64,000 bases of DNA from Trametopsis cervina (Eukaryota; Basidiomycota; Agaricomycetes; Polyporales; Irpicaceae), in NCBI GenBank assembly GCA_022385755.1, contig MU278364.1, positions 124,001 to 188,000 on the forward strand, in the 5' to 3' direction. Of the stretch, positions 11,210 to 22,016 are shown one piece after another. Within the stretch, counting starts at the first letter, position 1. Each line of letters opens with the position of its first letter. Both the position numbers and the translations under genes were made by a program. The notes under the pieces are model-generated. The model saw nothing but the letters and a program-made list of their open reading frames with translations. It ran no database searches and had not been told where the DNA came from.

Positions 11210-14200
11210 ATGGAGGTGCGCATCGTATAACTCCTCTCTCGCCACCAAGATTACTTACGACTGGTTTGACAGGGCATCCTCGATTTCTCGAGAGACTTCG
11301 ATATCTCGCTCATGGACAGGGTTGTCATGGCCTTCTACTCTGGCGGAGGTCCTGAGGTATGCGTGTAGCTTGTGTGGTGAAAATGCTGGCTCTTAAAACT
11401 GTGATATACAGCAAAACCTTGCGCAGCAAACACTGACGCAATTCCAAGAACACCAAGATGCATGGACGAGAGTACCGGAGATTTTGGAACATTCGTCATT
11501 CCCTCAGACCAAGGTATGTGCTGTGCTTTTTCTATATAGTACACTACCTAAACGAATTGCACTCTAGTATATTGGCTTGCAGATTTTAGAGAAATTGATT
11601 CTGACGCGTTGGAAGTCGCTACCGGATGGCCAAAGACAAGGTACGCGCCATATGTAGTGTAACACGTCTGTCTCGCGAACGCGCTAACATCTGGTATAGG
11701 CATTCGAAATTTTGTCGTTGGAATCACTGTGAAAGTCGCGTCGGATGAGACCTCATTACGACGTGAAAAGACCTATGTGAACAAGCTCAACCTGGCTCTC
11801 GTCCAGGTGCGTAATATATCTGCCACTTGTTGTAGCTCGTTAATGAAGGTTCTCTTGAGCACAGATTCTAAAACAAGAGTGGCCACATAATTGGCCAAAC
11901 TTCATTACGGAACTGGTCGAGTCCTCAAAGACCAACTTGTCACTATGCGAGAACAACATGGTCATCCTGAAGCTACTCTCAGAGGAGATTTTCGACTATT
12001 CAGCGGAACAGATGACACAGGCGAAGGTCAAAAACTTGAAGAACCAGATGTGTGGCGAGTTTTCGGAGATCTTCAAGCTCTGCTCCGAAATCCTTGCAGA
12101 GGCGCAAAAGACAACCCTTATTAAGGCCACTCTGGAAACTCTTCTCCGTTTCCTCAACTGGATTCCCCTTGGATATATATTTGAGACAACTATAATTGAC
12201 GTGCTGCTCAATAGGGTCAGTGCACTCAAGCGTGATCCTGCAGTTGCTCGCTGACTGACTGCTACATAGTTCCTTGAGACGCCGGAGTTCCGTAATGTAA
12301 CCATCAAGTGCCTTGCGGAAATCGCAGCATTGAACGTGGGTCCAGAATACGACCCCAAATTCGTCATCCTCTTCGCTATGGTGATGACGTCTGTCAACCG
12401 AATGATACCCCCCAGCACAAACATCGCGCAGGCCTATGCCAATGCTGGAGATGCCGGCCAGGAACTGGTTTTGAACCTTGCTCTCTTCCTCTCAAACTTC
12501 CTCTCAAATCATCTGCGAGCCGTTGAGACCGAGCAGAACCGCGATGTGTTGCTCAATGCACACTTGTACATGGTAAAGGTCTCACAGGTTGATGAGCGAG
12601 AAATTTTCAAGATCTGTTTGGAATACTGGCTCAAGCTGGTGGCGGAGCTTTACGACGAAGTGCAGAGCCTTCCTATTGGTGAAAGCGGCTTGCTCATGGG
12701 CTTGAGCCTTGGTGGAGGCAACCCAAGTGTGCTCAATGGCATGAATCTCCGGAAGCATATCTACAGCGACGTTCTTTCGAATCTGAGGCTAGTCGTCATC
12801 GAGAAGATGGTCAAACCCGAAGAGGTGCGTGTGAAGGGTTCCTTTCGCGAACGCTGTCTAATAAGCTTTCACTCGTTCTTCTCTAGGTTTTGATTGTCGA
12901 GAACGAAGAAGGCGAGATTGTTCGTGAGTTCATGAAGGAGAGCGATACTATTGTCTTGTACAAATCGATGCGTGAACTGCTCGTCTACCTAACCCACTTG
13001 GACGTCAATGATACTGAAACCATCTTAACGGAGAAACTCGCGAAACAGGTCGATGGTTCGGAGTGGTCGTGGCAGAACTTGAACACGCTCTGCTGGGCTA
13101 TTGGTTCAATCTCCGGTGCCATGAGTATGTGACTGAGCTCCTTCTGTATCTTGCCGGCACTAAACTTCCGCTTTGGCAGACGAGGAGACGGAGAAGCGGT
13201 TCTTGGTAACAGTCATCAAGGACCTTCTCGGACTTTGTGAGATCAAGCGTGGAAAGGACAACAAGGCTGTGGTCGCATCGGATATCATGTACATTGTTGG
13301 CCAGTACCCGCGTTTCCTCAAGGCACACTGGAAGTTCCTCAAGACAGTTGTCAACAAGCTGTTTGAATTCATGCATGAGACGCACGAAGGTGAGCACTGG
13401 CCCATCTTCACCTTCGCTTTCTCGTCTTGGTGTATTTTCGTTACCTTTCCGTTCATTGTAGTACAGTTCTGCTCCATCTTATAACCGTCCGCCGTTCCTT
13501 TGGTCGCTTCAATTCAAGTAAAGAACGAAGATTAACGTGGCGAACGCCGTATCATCCTTAGGTGTACAGGATATGGCGTGTGATACGTTCATCAAAATCG
13601 CACAGAAGTGTCGAAGACATTTTGTTATGCAACAGGCCGGAGAGCAGGAGCCGTTCGTTGACGAGATCCTCAGGACGTTGCATCGTATCACTGTCGATCT
13701 CTCGCCGCAACAGGTCAGTGGTTTTTTTTGCCTGGGCTCATTTCCACTCACTGAGAGCCCGCCGCCTGTAGGTTCATACCTTCTACGAGGCCGTGGGTTA
13801 CATGATTTCTGCCCAGCCGAACAAGCCCCAGCAGGAGAAGCTCATTTTGAAGTTAATGGAGCTCCCCAACAACGCAGTATGTTCCTGCTCAAAAATGTTC
13901 TGTTTTCGCCACTCATGAATGAATCAGTGGGACTCGTTAATGGCCCAAGCTGCTCAGAACATCGACGTGCTGAGCAGCATGGATAACATCAAGATCCTTG
14001 CTAACGTCCTCAAGACGAATGTTGCAGCCTGCACATCTATTGGAAGCTTCTATCTCCCTCAAATCGGACGCATCTTCCTCGACATGTTGAGTCTGTACAA
14101 GGCCGTCAGTGGTATCATTAGCGAAACCGTCGCCCGTGAAGGTGAGTTCCGACGCTGTATTTTCTACACATAGCACTCAATCTCGATTGCACAGGTCTGA

Positions 14201-15439
14201 TCGCCACCAAGACTCCGAAAGTCCGGCAACTACGGACTATCAAGAAAGAAATCCTCAAGTTGATGGAAACCTTCATCAAACGGGCTGAGGATCTTGAGAC
14301 TGTCAATGCTAATTTCATGCCACCATTGCTCGACGCGATCCTTGGCGACTACAACCGTAATGTACCAGCAGCGCGAGATGCTGAAGTGCTCAACGTTATG
14401 GCTACTATCATTGGGAAGCTCGGGGTAAGCCTGTCTCAGTTGGTCCTACTAAACAGCGCTTTACTCCCGCCTTCGCAGCCGATCTTGACCCCTCAAGTCC
14501 CTGCGATACTCGATGCAGTATTTGAGCCGACCTTGAATATGATCAACCAGGACTTTTCAGAGTTCCCGGAGCACCGAGTGGGCTTCTTCAAGCTGCTGCG
14601 GGCCATCAACTATAACTGCTTCCCTGGTTAGCAACTCGTTCCTTTTTCTTCATCGTCATGTGCTGACCTGGTCGTCGCAGCTCTCCTGACAATCCCACCG
14701 CCTCAATTCAAACTTTTCATGGACAGTATTATATGGGCGATCAAGCACACAATGCGGGATATCGCAGAGACCGGCCTCAACTGTGAGCTGATTGTCACAA
14801 GCTCGTCTTCATGACGCTACTGACATGTTCCTCGTAGTGTGTTTGGAGGTTGTCAACAACTTTGCCGGTGCCGAACCAGAAGTCTCGAATGCGTTCTTCC
14901 AGCAGTACTTCCTCAACATTATGCAGGATATACTGTATGTTCTCACGGACACAGATCACAAGAGTGGTTTCAAGCTTCAGAGCATGCTCCTGGCCCGAAT
15001 GTTCCAACTTGTTGAACAAAACCAGATTGCTGTTCCGTTGTTCGACCCGGCAACTGTACCGGATCCGAATATCTCGAACTCTATATTCTTGCGGGAGTAC
15101 ACTGCCAACCTTCTCAAGTCGGCCTTCCCGCATGTCCACAAGTACGTTATACGTTTCCCCAGTGCTATATAGGACCATTTTGACGTTTCTGTTAGTGCGC
15201 AAATACAGGCATTTGTCATCAGTCTGCACGAGTTCCATAGCGATATCAACAGATTCAAGGCCGCCCTCCGTGATTTCCTGGTGCAACTCAAAGAGTTTTC
15301 AGGAGACAACGCCGACCTGTTCCTGGAAGAAAAGGAGGCCGAGGCGCAAAGGAAAGCCCTTGAGGAGCGAGAAGCCGCGATGCGTATTCCTGGTATGCTC
15401 AAACCCTCGCAGCTAGAGGACAAGGATGAGGACATTTGA
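11210..15439 (+). CDS. CRM1: Exportin-1 (CRM1/XPO1) nuclear export receptor
   Basis: Karyopherin that carries leucine-rich-NES cargo with RanGTP through nuclear pores. About 17 exons read through in frame, the first coding only Met-Glu. The N-terminus [20 protein letters not shown] and the [14 protein letters not shown] importin-beta segment are diagnostic. CRITERIA repeats follow, with [15 protein letters not shown] and [20 protein letters not shown]. The cargo-groove segment [16 protein letters not shown] contains the reactive Cys (codon 13091-13093) that leptomycin B modifies in sensitive species, so sensitivity is predicted. The C-terminus ends [15 protein letters not shown]. From 14289 onward the gene lies inside the left arm of a large inverted repeat, so its last exons exist twice in the window; this copy is the intact one. 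Confidence 0.97.
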
Positions 15440-16442
15440 TTGACGGACTAATTGGCCCGGTGAGGAGGTCGGCTGATATGTCCCCCTGGCCGTACATTTC
15501 AACATAATTCGACGTCACGACATCTGAGGGCAAACCTGCTTTTCTTCCTGGCCACCTCATCTCTCTTGTTTGCTTTTCCGTATGCCTTTTGTTGCCCATC
15601 AAAGCCTAGCGCGTCGTCGACTGTCTTCACTCAGCATTGTACCAGTTATCGATCATATCTTCAATCAGCAGCATATCTCAATGTACCAATAGCTCTAGTA
15701 ATGAATATTGACTTGTATGATTTAAATTAGCCCATCGAACACCACCGCATCCTTCCAGACACCCATCAGACTAGGTAGCTCACTTTTATATTGCAGCGGA
15801 CAGCTATATACCGCAAGACTCATCCGTGTCCTCGCGTTATACCAGAGATCGCGAGAGATATAGTCAAGAGCCGCTCTGCGAGAGGAGAGTTCTCCGCGGG
15901 CACCCCGAGTCCACGAAGCAGCTGTAGAGGAGGACGGACCCGCAACTAGCCACGACAGAGAGTCAGGCCAGATACGGCAAGTTCAACGCGACAAGATGAC
16001 GACGATAGGCGAAAAGACAGGCGTCGAGATAGTTATGAACGGATAGGATTAATTACACGGAATATGCGTGACTGAACCCAATAAGTCTTCTATGCCGGCA
16101 ATTGGCCCGACTTGTGCTACGAAGCTCACTGCGCATTTGAAGCATTTAATACCTTCATATTGAAATATCTCTGAACGGACAATGCCTCTGGCTTTGCTTG
16201 AATCTGGAACCGTTACGTAGTTCACTGTGAACAGCAATGTATGCGACAGAAGACATATATGATTCATGATGGTTTTACAAACAAACAGACAAACAAACAA
16301 CGACGATCGCAAGCGCATAGAGGATACAGATCTTGTATTATGATGGCAGCTTCAGTATTCCACCCGCTGCTGATAACAGCATAAACATAGTGAGAAACTC
16401 AAAACTGTGTTTGACAAAACCAAGAATCCATGCTCACCTTAC
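15440..16442. other. CRM1 3' flank inside the left arm
   Basis: No gene seen. It contains the CRM1 3' untranslated region and a short (TTTG/CAAA)n microsatellite near 16277-16300. It is duplicated as the mirror image at 28120-29122. Confidence 0.5.
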
Positions 16443-16748
16443 TCAACCTTGGGTCCAGGCTCCAGTACCGTTGATGTTAGAGGCAGGAATGATGGGCGGC
16501 ACCAGCGGTCCACTGATCTTCGGACCGTTGGCGAGGTTGAGAGTAAGTGCGTTTTGGCCAAGCTGACCATTGTACGTCCGAGTGCCCGTCAGCTGGTCCT
16601 TGGTGGTGAAGGTGAGAGTTGCAACAGCTTGGAAGTTCTGGACAGAAATGGCCACAGTGGTCGAGTATGTGAACGGGATCTCATCGATGATGAACGTCGC
16701 GGTGAACTTGGAGTTCACACTAGCAACTGAGCCTTGAGCAGTGGTCAT
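16443..16748 (-). CDS. Small beta-rich protein, copy 1 (left arm)
   Basis: A 101-residue single coding exon, Thr/Ser/Asn-rich with alternating hydrophobic residues that predict beta strands (SKFTATFIIDEIPFTYSTTV). A DQLTGTRTYNGQLG turn region follows, then LNLANGPKISGPLVPP and a WTQG end. It has no signal peptide, Cys or membrane segment, so it is probably cytosolic. Its mirror copy lies at 27814-28119. Three diverged relatives are in the spacer (18182, 19876, 25826). A 5'-untranslated intron appears to end exactly at the ATG (GTGAGT...AACAG|ATG), with a TATAAAA box about 120 bases upstream. I do not recognise the family. The small size, lack of secretion signal and tandem expansion resemble fungal cytosolic lectins or defence proteins, but that is only inference. 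Confidence 0.75.
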   Translation of the reverse strand: MTTAQGSVASVNSKFTATFIIDEIPFTYSTTVAISVQNFQAVATLTFTTKDQLTGTRTYNGQLGQNALTLNLANGPKISGPLVPPIIPASNINGTGAWTQG

Positions 16749-16871
16749 CTGTTAGACAGATAAATGAGCACAGATACGGCAGCAGCGACATAGAGAGACT
16801 CACAGTGGATGGATGTGTTTGTAGTAGCACGTTGGAGAGATGCTGAAGTGTACCAGCAGAGGGCTGCTCGC

Positions 16872-16878
16872 TTTTATA
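16872..16878 (-). promoter_or_regulatory. TATA box of beta-rich protein copy 1
   Basis: TATAAAA on the minus strand, about 124 bases 5' of the start codon and upstream of a probable leader intron. Spacing and context suggest a strong core promoter. The mirror copy is at 27684-27690. Confidence 0.6.
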
Positions 16879-18181
16879 CACAACCCCTCCAGACTACGGA
16901 ATTACTTGTGGTGGGGTCACAGGTTTGCACCCCGCAAAAACCCAGGAAAACCCCTGCAAGGCTACACCGCGTCTGTGAGAAGATTCGTAAGTGCAACAGC
17001 CAGCCATAGCGTATGCATGGACCTCGTTGCAAATAGAATGCCATCAGAAGTCCTGTGTGCCTCCGTGCCACACCACACCTCTATGCCTACTTCAGAATCA
17101 GGTACCATGCTCGTCATGCTGTTGAAGGTTGTTCTGTCCTGATCTATGATGGGCTAAGCCTCATAGTTTGACAGATTCGGGGCACGTCTTGCATCGTGTA
17201 CACTGGAGTGTAAAACTGAGTTCTGGAACCATGTTCACATGAATGAATGTACAGAGAGTCAAATAGGGAGTAATTTACTGACATTATGTGCCGCTCGAAT
17301 GGAGGCAAGATGTATGCAATATTAGGAATCTAGTAGTGTTCGGCTTCGCTCCGGTCGGAAGGCTGGAAAGCTTGAGTCATGCAAACCAGCGGCAGAGGTG
17401 AATAGGGGGTAGAGAATACAACCCACAGGAGCCACGGTCATTCGTGTTGAAGCGTTTATTGAGAGGCTGCACATGTCTCCTGACCTCCTGGGGACCTGCG
17501 GCTCGCCCTTAGCACCTGCAACACCCTGAGCACCTGTCAATGAGCTCTATTGCAGATACTAGGCCCTCACCGTTCCATACGATTCGTGCACATAAATGTG
17601 CCGTGGACCCTGTACGTCTGGAGATGGAAATACCGTGACCACTTGGTCCCACGTACACGCAGACCCAGTCCACCCACGTTCGACATTTGCTCAGCAATTA
17701 CGTCCTCTAGCCTGTTGTTAAGTGCTCACCTGCATTAGGAACGCTTCTATTACTCATTGACTCACACATCACGGCGGGCTACACCGCATGATAGATGATA
17801 GGGTCAACGGGGGTAGTTCCTGTGAGTTCCTGTACACCTGTACGCAATGCTTCGATTGTATTGGCCAAACGTTAATGGTGGCATTGTATGCATGCATCAG
17901 GATGCGACTTACTGATCTGAATATACAACCGCAAACTTACAGTAGCACTGTCTTCCACTCTTGATCCATGGAAATTGAATATGGGGCCATGCAACTCGAG
18001 ACAGGTTCGCCCCTGACGCTTGAACTTTGCGCCCGTAAAACGGATATAATAAACCCAATGTCCGCCATGTGCTACTGTCACTGAGACTAGGTCAGAACAC
18101 CATTCACCTTTGTAAATACCGTCAGTCCGCACATCGATCCTACTTTTCATAACTTACCGAGCATACGCATTGGTATAGAAG
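16879..18181. other. Upstream flank crossing the inner arm border
   Basis: No supported gene. Sequence at about 17960-18130 resembles, in direct orientation, 19625-19810 and 26480-26590. It looks like the repeating 5' flank of the small-protein gene units. A minus-strand open frame here reads partly protein-like (GHWVYYIRFTGAKFKRQG), but the corresponding frames in the other copies are broken. Confidence 0.4.
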
Positions 18182-18565
18182 ATGCAGACCGCCCATGGAT
18201 GTATCCAAAGCGTTTTGGACGATCCTTCCCAGAACTCTGCCCAGAGCACCCTGTTTCGGTGCAAGTTCTACCGCGACTCGGATGTTGACTCTGTCCCCCA
18301 TTATATTGCCGGGGTTATCGTACCTTCGGTCCCAGCCTTCGAATGCAGCGCAGCTCAGCTGGAGTTCCACGACAACGATCAGTTGACGGCGACCCGGTGT
18401 TTAAGGGGGAGTATTGGGGGGACAGATATCGTTCTTCGCATTGCCAACGGGCCTACAATCAGTGGCAAACTTGACGCGCCTGGCGGGCCTTTGGTCTCGG
18501 TCGTTGGCCACTGTTCATGGACCTTCGGGGGAAACTTAATGCACCTGGCGGGCCTTCAATCTTAG
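18182..18565 (+). CDS. Small beta-rich protein, diverged relative 2 (altered C-terminus)
   Basis: 127-residue frame related to copies 1, 3 and 4: AGVIVPSVPAFECSAAQLEF, DNDQLTATRCLRGSIGGTDI, then NGPTISGKLDAPGGP and SVVGHCSWTFGG, the normal end of the family. Instead of stopping, the frame runs into a degenerate second copy of its own 3' end (KLNAPGGP, VVGHGVRGLG in the next register). This adds nine unrelated residues. Cys residues at three positions are absent from copy 1. It is probably expressed but altered, or starting to decay. Confidence 0.6.
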   Translation: MQTAHGCIQSVLDDPSQNSAQSTLFRCKFYRDSDVDSVPHYIAGVIVPSVPAFECSAAQLEFHDNDQLTATRCLRGSIGGTDIVLRIANGPTISGKLDAPGGPLVSVVGHCSWTFGGNLMHLAGLQS

Positions 18566-18606
18566 TCGTTGGCCACGGCGTACGGGGTCTCGGGAGACGA
18601 GTAGAA
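18465..18606 (+). repeat. Imperfect tandem duplication at the 3' end of relative 2
   Basis: About 66 bases (CTTGACGCGCCTGGCGGGCC...) are followed directly by a diverged copy (CTTAATGCACCTGGCGGGCC...) in a shifted frame, containing an in-frame TAG relative to the first copy's register. Confidence 0.7.
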
Positions 18607-19875
18607 CAGGCAGGCACGTCACTGAGTCTCTCAACGCTGCCTGGCACTAAAAACTTGCCCTACATTGCAGCTGAACAATGTCTATCCGGTTTTCATGAGT
18701 GTACAGTGTGGGGTAAAATGGCGTAGATGATACACCATGTTGTGCGCGTCGGTCTTATGGTCAAAGAATACATACTGTAAGCGTGGGAGGAACTGAGCGG
18801 AGACCGTAGCGCCACGAAGGTGATGAGCAGTGCCCGATGTAGCAGTGGCAGATCTGTGCAACATCACAGGGCTCGCTACTGTACAGTATGGTCCCGACGC
18901 TCGCTATGTTGCCGACATCTGGACACCCGCGCGGGCCTCCGCCCTCGACCTCCACGGTGGGTATGCGACACCGTCTGTGGCCGGGTATACGTGCTCGTCT
19001 CCCATTCCAAGAAGCCACTGTATGGGCACGCCATGCGGGCGTAGGTCAGCCGCGCTCCCGCCGCTCGCAGGGTCTGTGTTGTGGTAGTAGTGATATTAGG
19101 CTGAGTGGTCGGTCGGCATAAGGCCTGCGACCGGAATTGCACGCACGATCGATCTCGGTGAGTGTCCTGCTTGCTCTCGTTGCAGTGCCCAGGCATCACC
19201 CCAGACCTTCGCTTGGCCGCCATTCGGCATATAAAGCCCCGCCTCCGCCATGTCTCATCTCTCCCCATGGTACTCATCCATCACATTACTCCTCTCGCAT
19301 CCATGACCCCCTTCTTCTCCCCCCATTGCATCGTGTAGTTTCTCTAGATCACACATCATCTGGGCCCAAACGGCGTCACAATGGAATTTACGTAAAAATT
19401 AGCTAGTCCGTGAGTACCTCTCGGCTGCAACGAGCGTACGCTGTCATCCTGGGTGCGGTGCACCTGAAGCGTGCCAGACGAAGGAGGAAATATCAAAGAC
19501 CTGGGCAGGTGCACGACTTTGCTGTGACCGAGGCGGTAGCTTCCTGCCAGGGATGCACGCCATTCGGAGTGGGCAGGAGGGCCACCTACGCGCCAAATCA
19601 AATCTAAATGTGAATGATCAGAGAATGGCCATCTTCGGCGCCCCAGATAGAGATATCGTCGCTGACATAGGTATTGTAGTCGCGGACCCCGAATCTGAAC
19701 CAGCGCCCCACAGAAGAGGTATAAACATGACCGCCAGTAGACAAAGCGTTGTTGTTGTTTCACCGTCACCGAGACTAGATCACAACACCGTTTACCCTTT
19801 GAGAAAGTCTCGTCAGCCCCTCGTACGACGGTCCCGTTCTTCGCGCCTTACTCACTGAAAACATATATATGATAG
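18607..19875. other. Spacer between relatives 2 and 3
   Basis: No supportable gene. It contains a further copy of the unit's 5' flank (about 19625-19810), matching 17960-18130 in the same orientation, with a TATAAAC near 19719 that could serve relative 3. GC-rich open frames at 18830-19280 overlap on both strands and were not accepted. Confidence 0.4.
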
Positions 19876-20241
19876 ATGCCTACAGCACATGGATGGATCA
19901 AGAACGTGCAGGACGGTTCTTCTCCAGACACTCCTCAGAATACCCGCTTTCAGGCCATGTTCTGGACCGACTCGGATGACTCTGACCCACCCGTCCCCTA
20001 TTATTTTGCCGGCGTAATTGTGCCTTCGGTACCTGCCTTCAAGTGCAGCGCCGCTACACTCATGTTTGATGAAGACGACAAGTTGACAGGGACCCAGTTG
20101 TTAGATGGCAAGGTTGGAGAGACAGATATTCTTTTCCACCTCAATAACGGGCCTCAGATCAGTGGCAGGCTTGACGCGCCTGCGAGCTCTACAATCCCAG
20201 TCGTTGGCTACGGTGTATGGGGCGTGGGTCGTACTGCCTAG
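19876..20241 (+). CDS. Small beta-rich protein, relative 3
   Basis: 121 residues, single coding exon, stop TAG. It shares with relative 2 the opening TAHGWIKNVQD, the SVPAFKCSAATLMF strand, DDKLTGTQLLDGKVGETDI and LNNGPQISGRLDAPA. It is longer than copy 1 and relative 4 by an N-terminal extension and an Asp/Pro-rich insert (SDDSDPPVPYYFAG). There is no signal peptide. The 3' flank carries a GTAAGC...GACAG pair that may be an intron in the untranslated region, and this flank is repeated at 25049. It appears intact and is the best reference member of the longer subfamily. Confidence 0.65.
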   Translation: MPTAHGWIKNVQDGSSPDTPQNTRFQAMFWTDSDDSDPPVPYYFAGVIVPSVPAFKCSAATLMFDEDDKLTGTQLLDGKVGETDILFHLNNGPQISGRLDAPASSTIPVVGYGVWGVGRTA

Positions 20242-20242
20242 T

Positions 20243-20500
20243 GTGATATGTCAAACAGGTAAGCGTACCACCAAGTCATAGAATGATGTTCCATAATCCT
20301 GTTGACAGAATGTACGTCATAGCATGGCTGTGCCTGTGGTACTTTGCATGAGTGTGTATTATGAGACAGAAATGATGGAGTATACAAACTACAGCGCGCT
20401 TGGGCTTGTTTTCATTTTATGAGCGAGTGATAGTGTGAGAGGAGCCTGAACCTCCCCGAGGCAGATAGACGCCTTCAACTTTCGTGCCTCAAGATCCTTC
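20243..20500 (+). repeat. Direct repeat, unit A (3' flank of relative 3)
   Basis: It matches 25049-25330 in the same orientation with substitutions and small indels (shared GTCAAACAGGTAAGCGT, ATCCTGTTGACAGAATGTAC, GGAGTATACAAACTACAGCG). It is interpreted as the 3' untranslated region of a duplicated gene unit. Confidence 0.75.
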
Positions 20501-22016
20501 ATACTATCAATGGCCGTACCAGTGATGGACTATTTCGCGCTGGAGGCCGCTGCACTGCGCCGCTTCCTCTGTAACATCCATACATATGTATTTGTATAAT
20601 AAAGTAGGCTACACAAATTCCTAGGTTGGACAAACGAGTTGTGCCGCGTCAAAAATCGAATACAACTGTTTTCGTGCTCGATCTTCATGGTGAGTAGCCA
20701 GTGATGGCTTTGCTGAGCACTGCTCGACAAAAAGCCAAAAAAACGGGTTTTGTGTACTATTCAATATGTATACTATCTTGGGGGGAAAATACTCAATTGA
20801 TTAGTACTGTCTGGATGAAGCAACGGGAATCACTAAATGTTTGACCGTCTGATTGTGCGTGACAGTCTGCTTCAAACTCCAACCGCTGTCCAGTGAGAAT
20901 TCGCTGCCGTAGTGTCCTACATATCGCTGGGGGGACCACTCTTTGGAGTGTAAGTACATACACCACTCGTAAGGTATCTGTTCCGGGAAACTCGTCCGAT
21001 CCCGCGCGTGCACAACTTTGCATGGATAAAATCACGAATTGTCCCCACCAACCCTATCTTCTTTTCTCTCACGAGGTGCCTCGCTTCCACCCACGGCATT
21101 GTCTGTATGATCCTCCTGCATTACGCCGTGTGCAGGTTCGCTGTGCACTGCGCTAAATGTCCTCTAGCTATCGCCTGTATTTTCATAATTTGTCGCCTCC
21201 GCGGTGTCCCTCCTAGACGGCCCAGCAGCGCGCCTCGATCCGTTGTGGTCCTCTTCAACGGGGAGGGCAGGTCCTTCGTTCTTTCGCGCATGCTTAGATG
21301 GCGTACACTTTTGGGAGGCTGGTTGGATTCGCTGTGGTGATGGTATGACGGGGATGAGGGTGTGATGGATCGGTAATATTGTTCTCAGTGTCAGACCTGA
21401 GCTCTTCGTCGACGATTCCATGAGCCATACCAGACCTGCGAGGGGATACCGCTACGAATCCTCAGGCTGGAGCATACTTTTATCTGGAACATGCAGCTCA
21501 CCCGATGGCGCTACACCATCACCATGGTCCAACTGAATATCTTGCGAGAAAGTACTTTGAGTGATGATACTGGTCAGCGAAAAGGGTGCGGCGCACATAG
21601 TAGCATCTGGGTTTGGGCGGAGTGACCATCAGGCTGCTATGGATCATGGTCGTTGTTGGTGGTATCGCCGTGGGTCGCCTCCGTGTAGCGTGTAGTGATC
21701 ACGTCTTCTACAGTTTCCGTATCTGCAGTAGCCTCCGCTTCATTGTTGACTACCATCCCGGCTGGAAGGGATATTCCCTTGGAACGTGGATTCACTTCGT
21801 TTGCATCATGATTGCCATCCATGGGTTGGATGTCAAAGATATGGTCAACGCTATGTACCTCTTCAGAGCTGCACATACCGGTAGACAGGTTGTGGAGTGG
21901 TTGAGAGTGTGCATTGAGACACTGCAATGCATCTTGGAAATCAACTGGGGCAGTGTTGGGCATAAGCTCAAATGTATTATGATACAGCACGCATCAGTAT
22001 AAAATATGTAATGAGT
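20501..22016. other. Gap between relative 3 and the DUF6535 gene
   Basis: Only short open frames without recognisable features. Nothing is supported here beyond 3' flank of the neighbouring genes. Confidence 0.4.

Larger units (their letters stand above)
14289..17958 (+). repeat. Left arm of a 3,670-bp inverted repeat
   Basis: The reverse complement of this segment recurs at 26604-30273. Every paired position compared sums to 44562, so there are no indels over 3.67 kb. Open frames in all registers, coding and non-coding, give identical translations in the two arms. The outer border falls inside CRM1 exon 13 (GGATCTTGAG). The inner border falls where TCTTCCAC stops matching. The arm contains CRM1 exons 13 (part) to 17, an intergenic stretch and the 101-residue beta-rich protein gene with its promoter. 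Confidence 0.95.

Noticed and set aside
14795..15435. Long antisense open frames (152-188 residues) inside CRM1 and their mirror copies at 29127-29712
   Set aside because: They are shadows of conserved CRM1 coding sequence; the sense strand explains them.
17872..18150. 92-residue minus-strand open frame across the inner arm border
   Set aside because: It reads partly protein-like, but the homologous stretches at 19625 and 26480 have broken frames, so it is treated as flank repeat.
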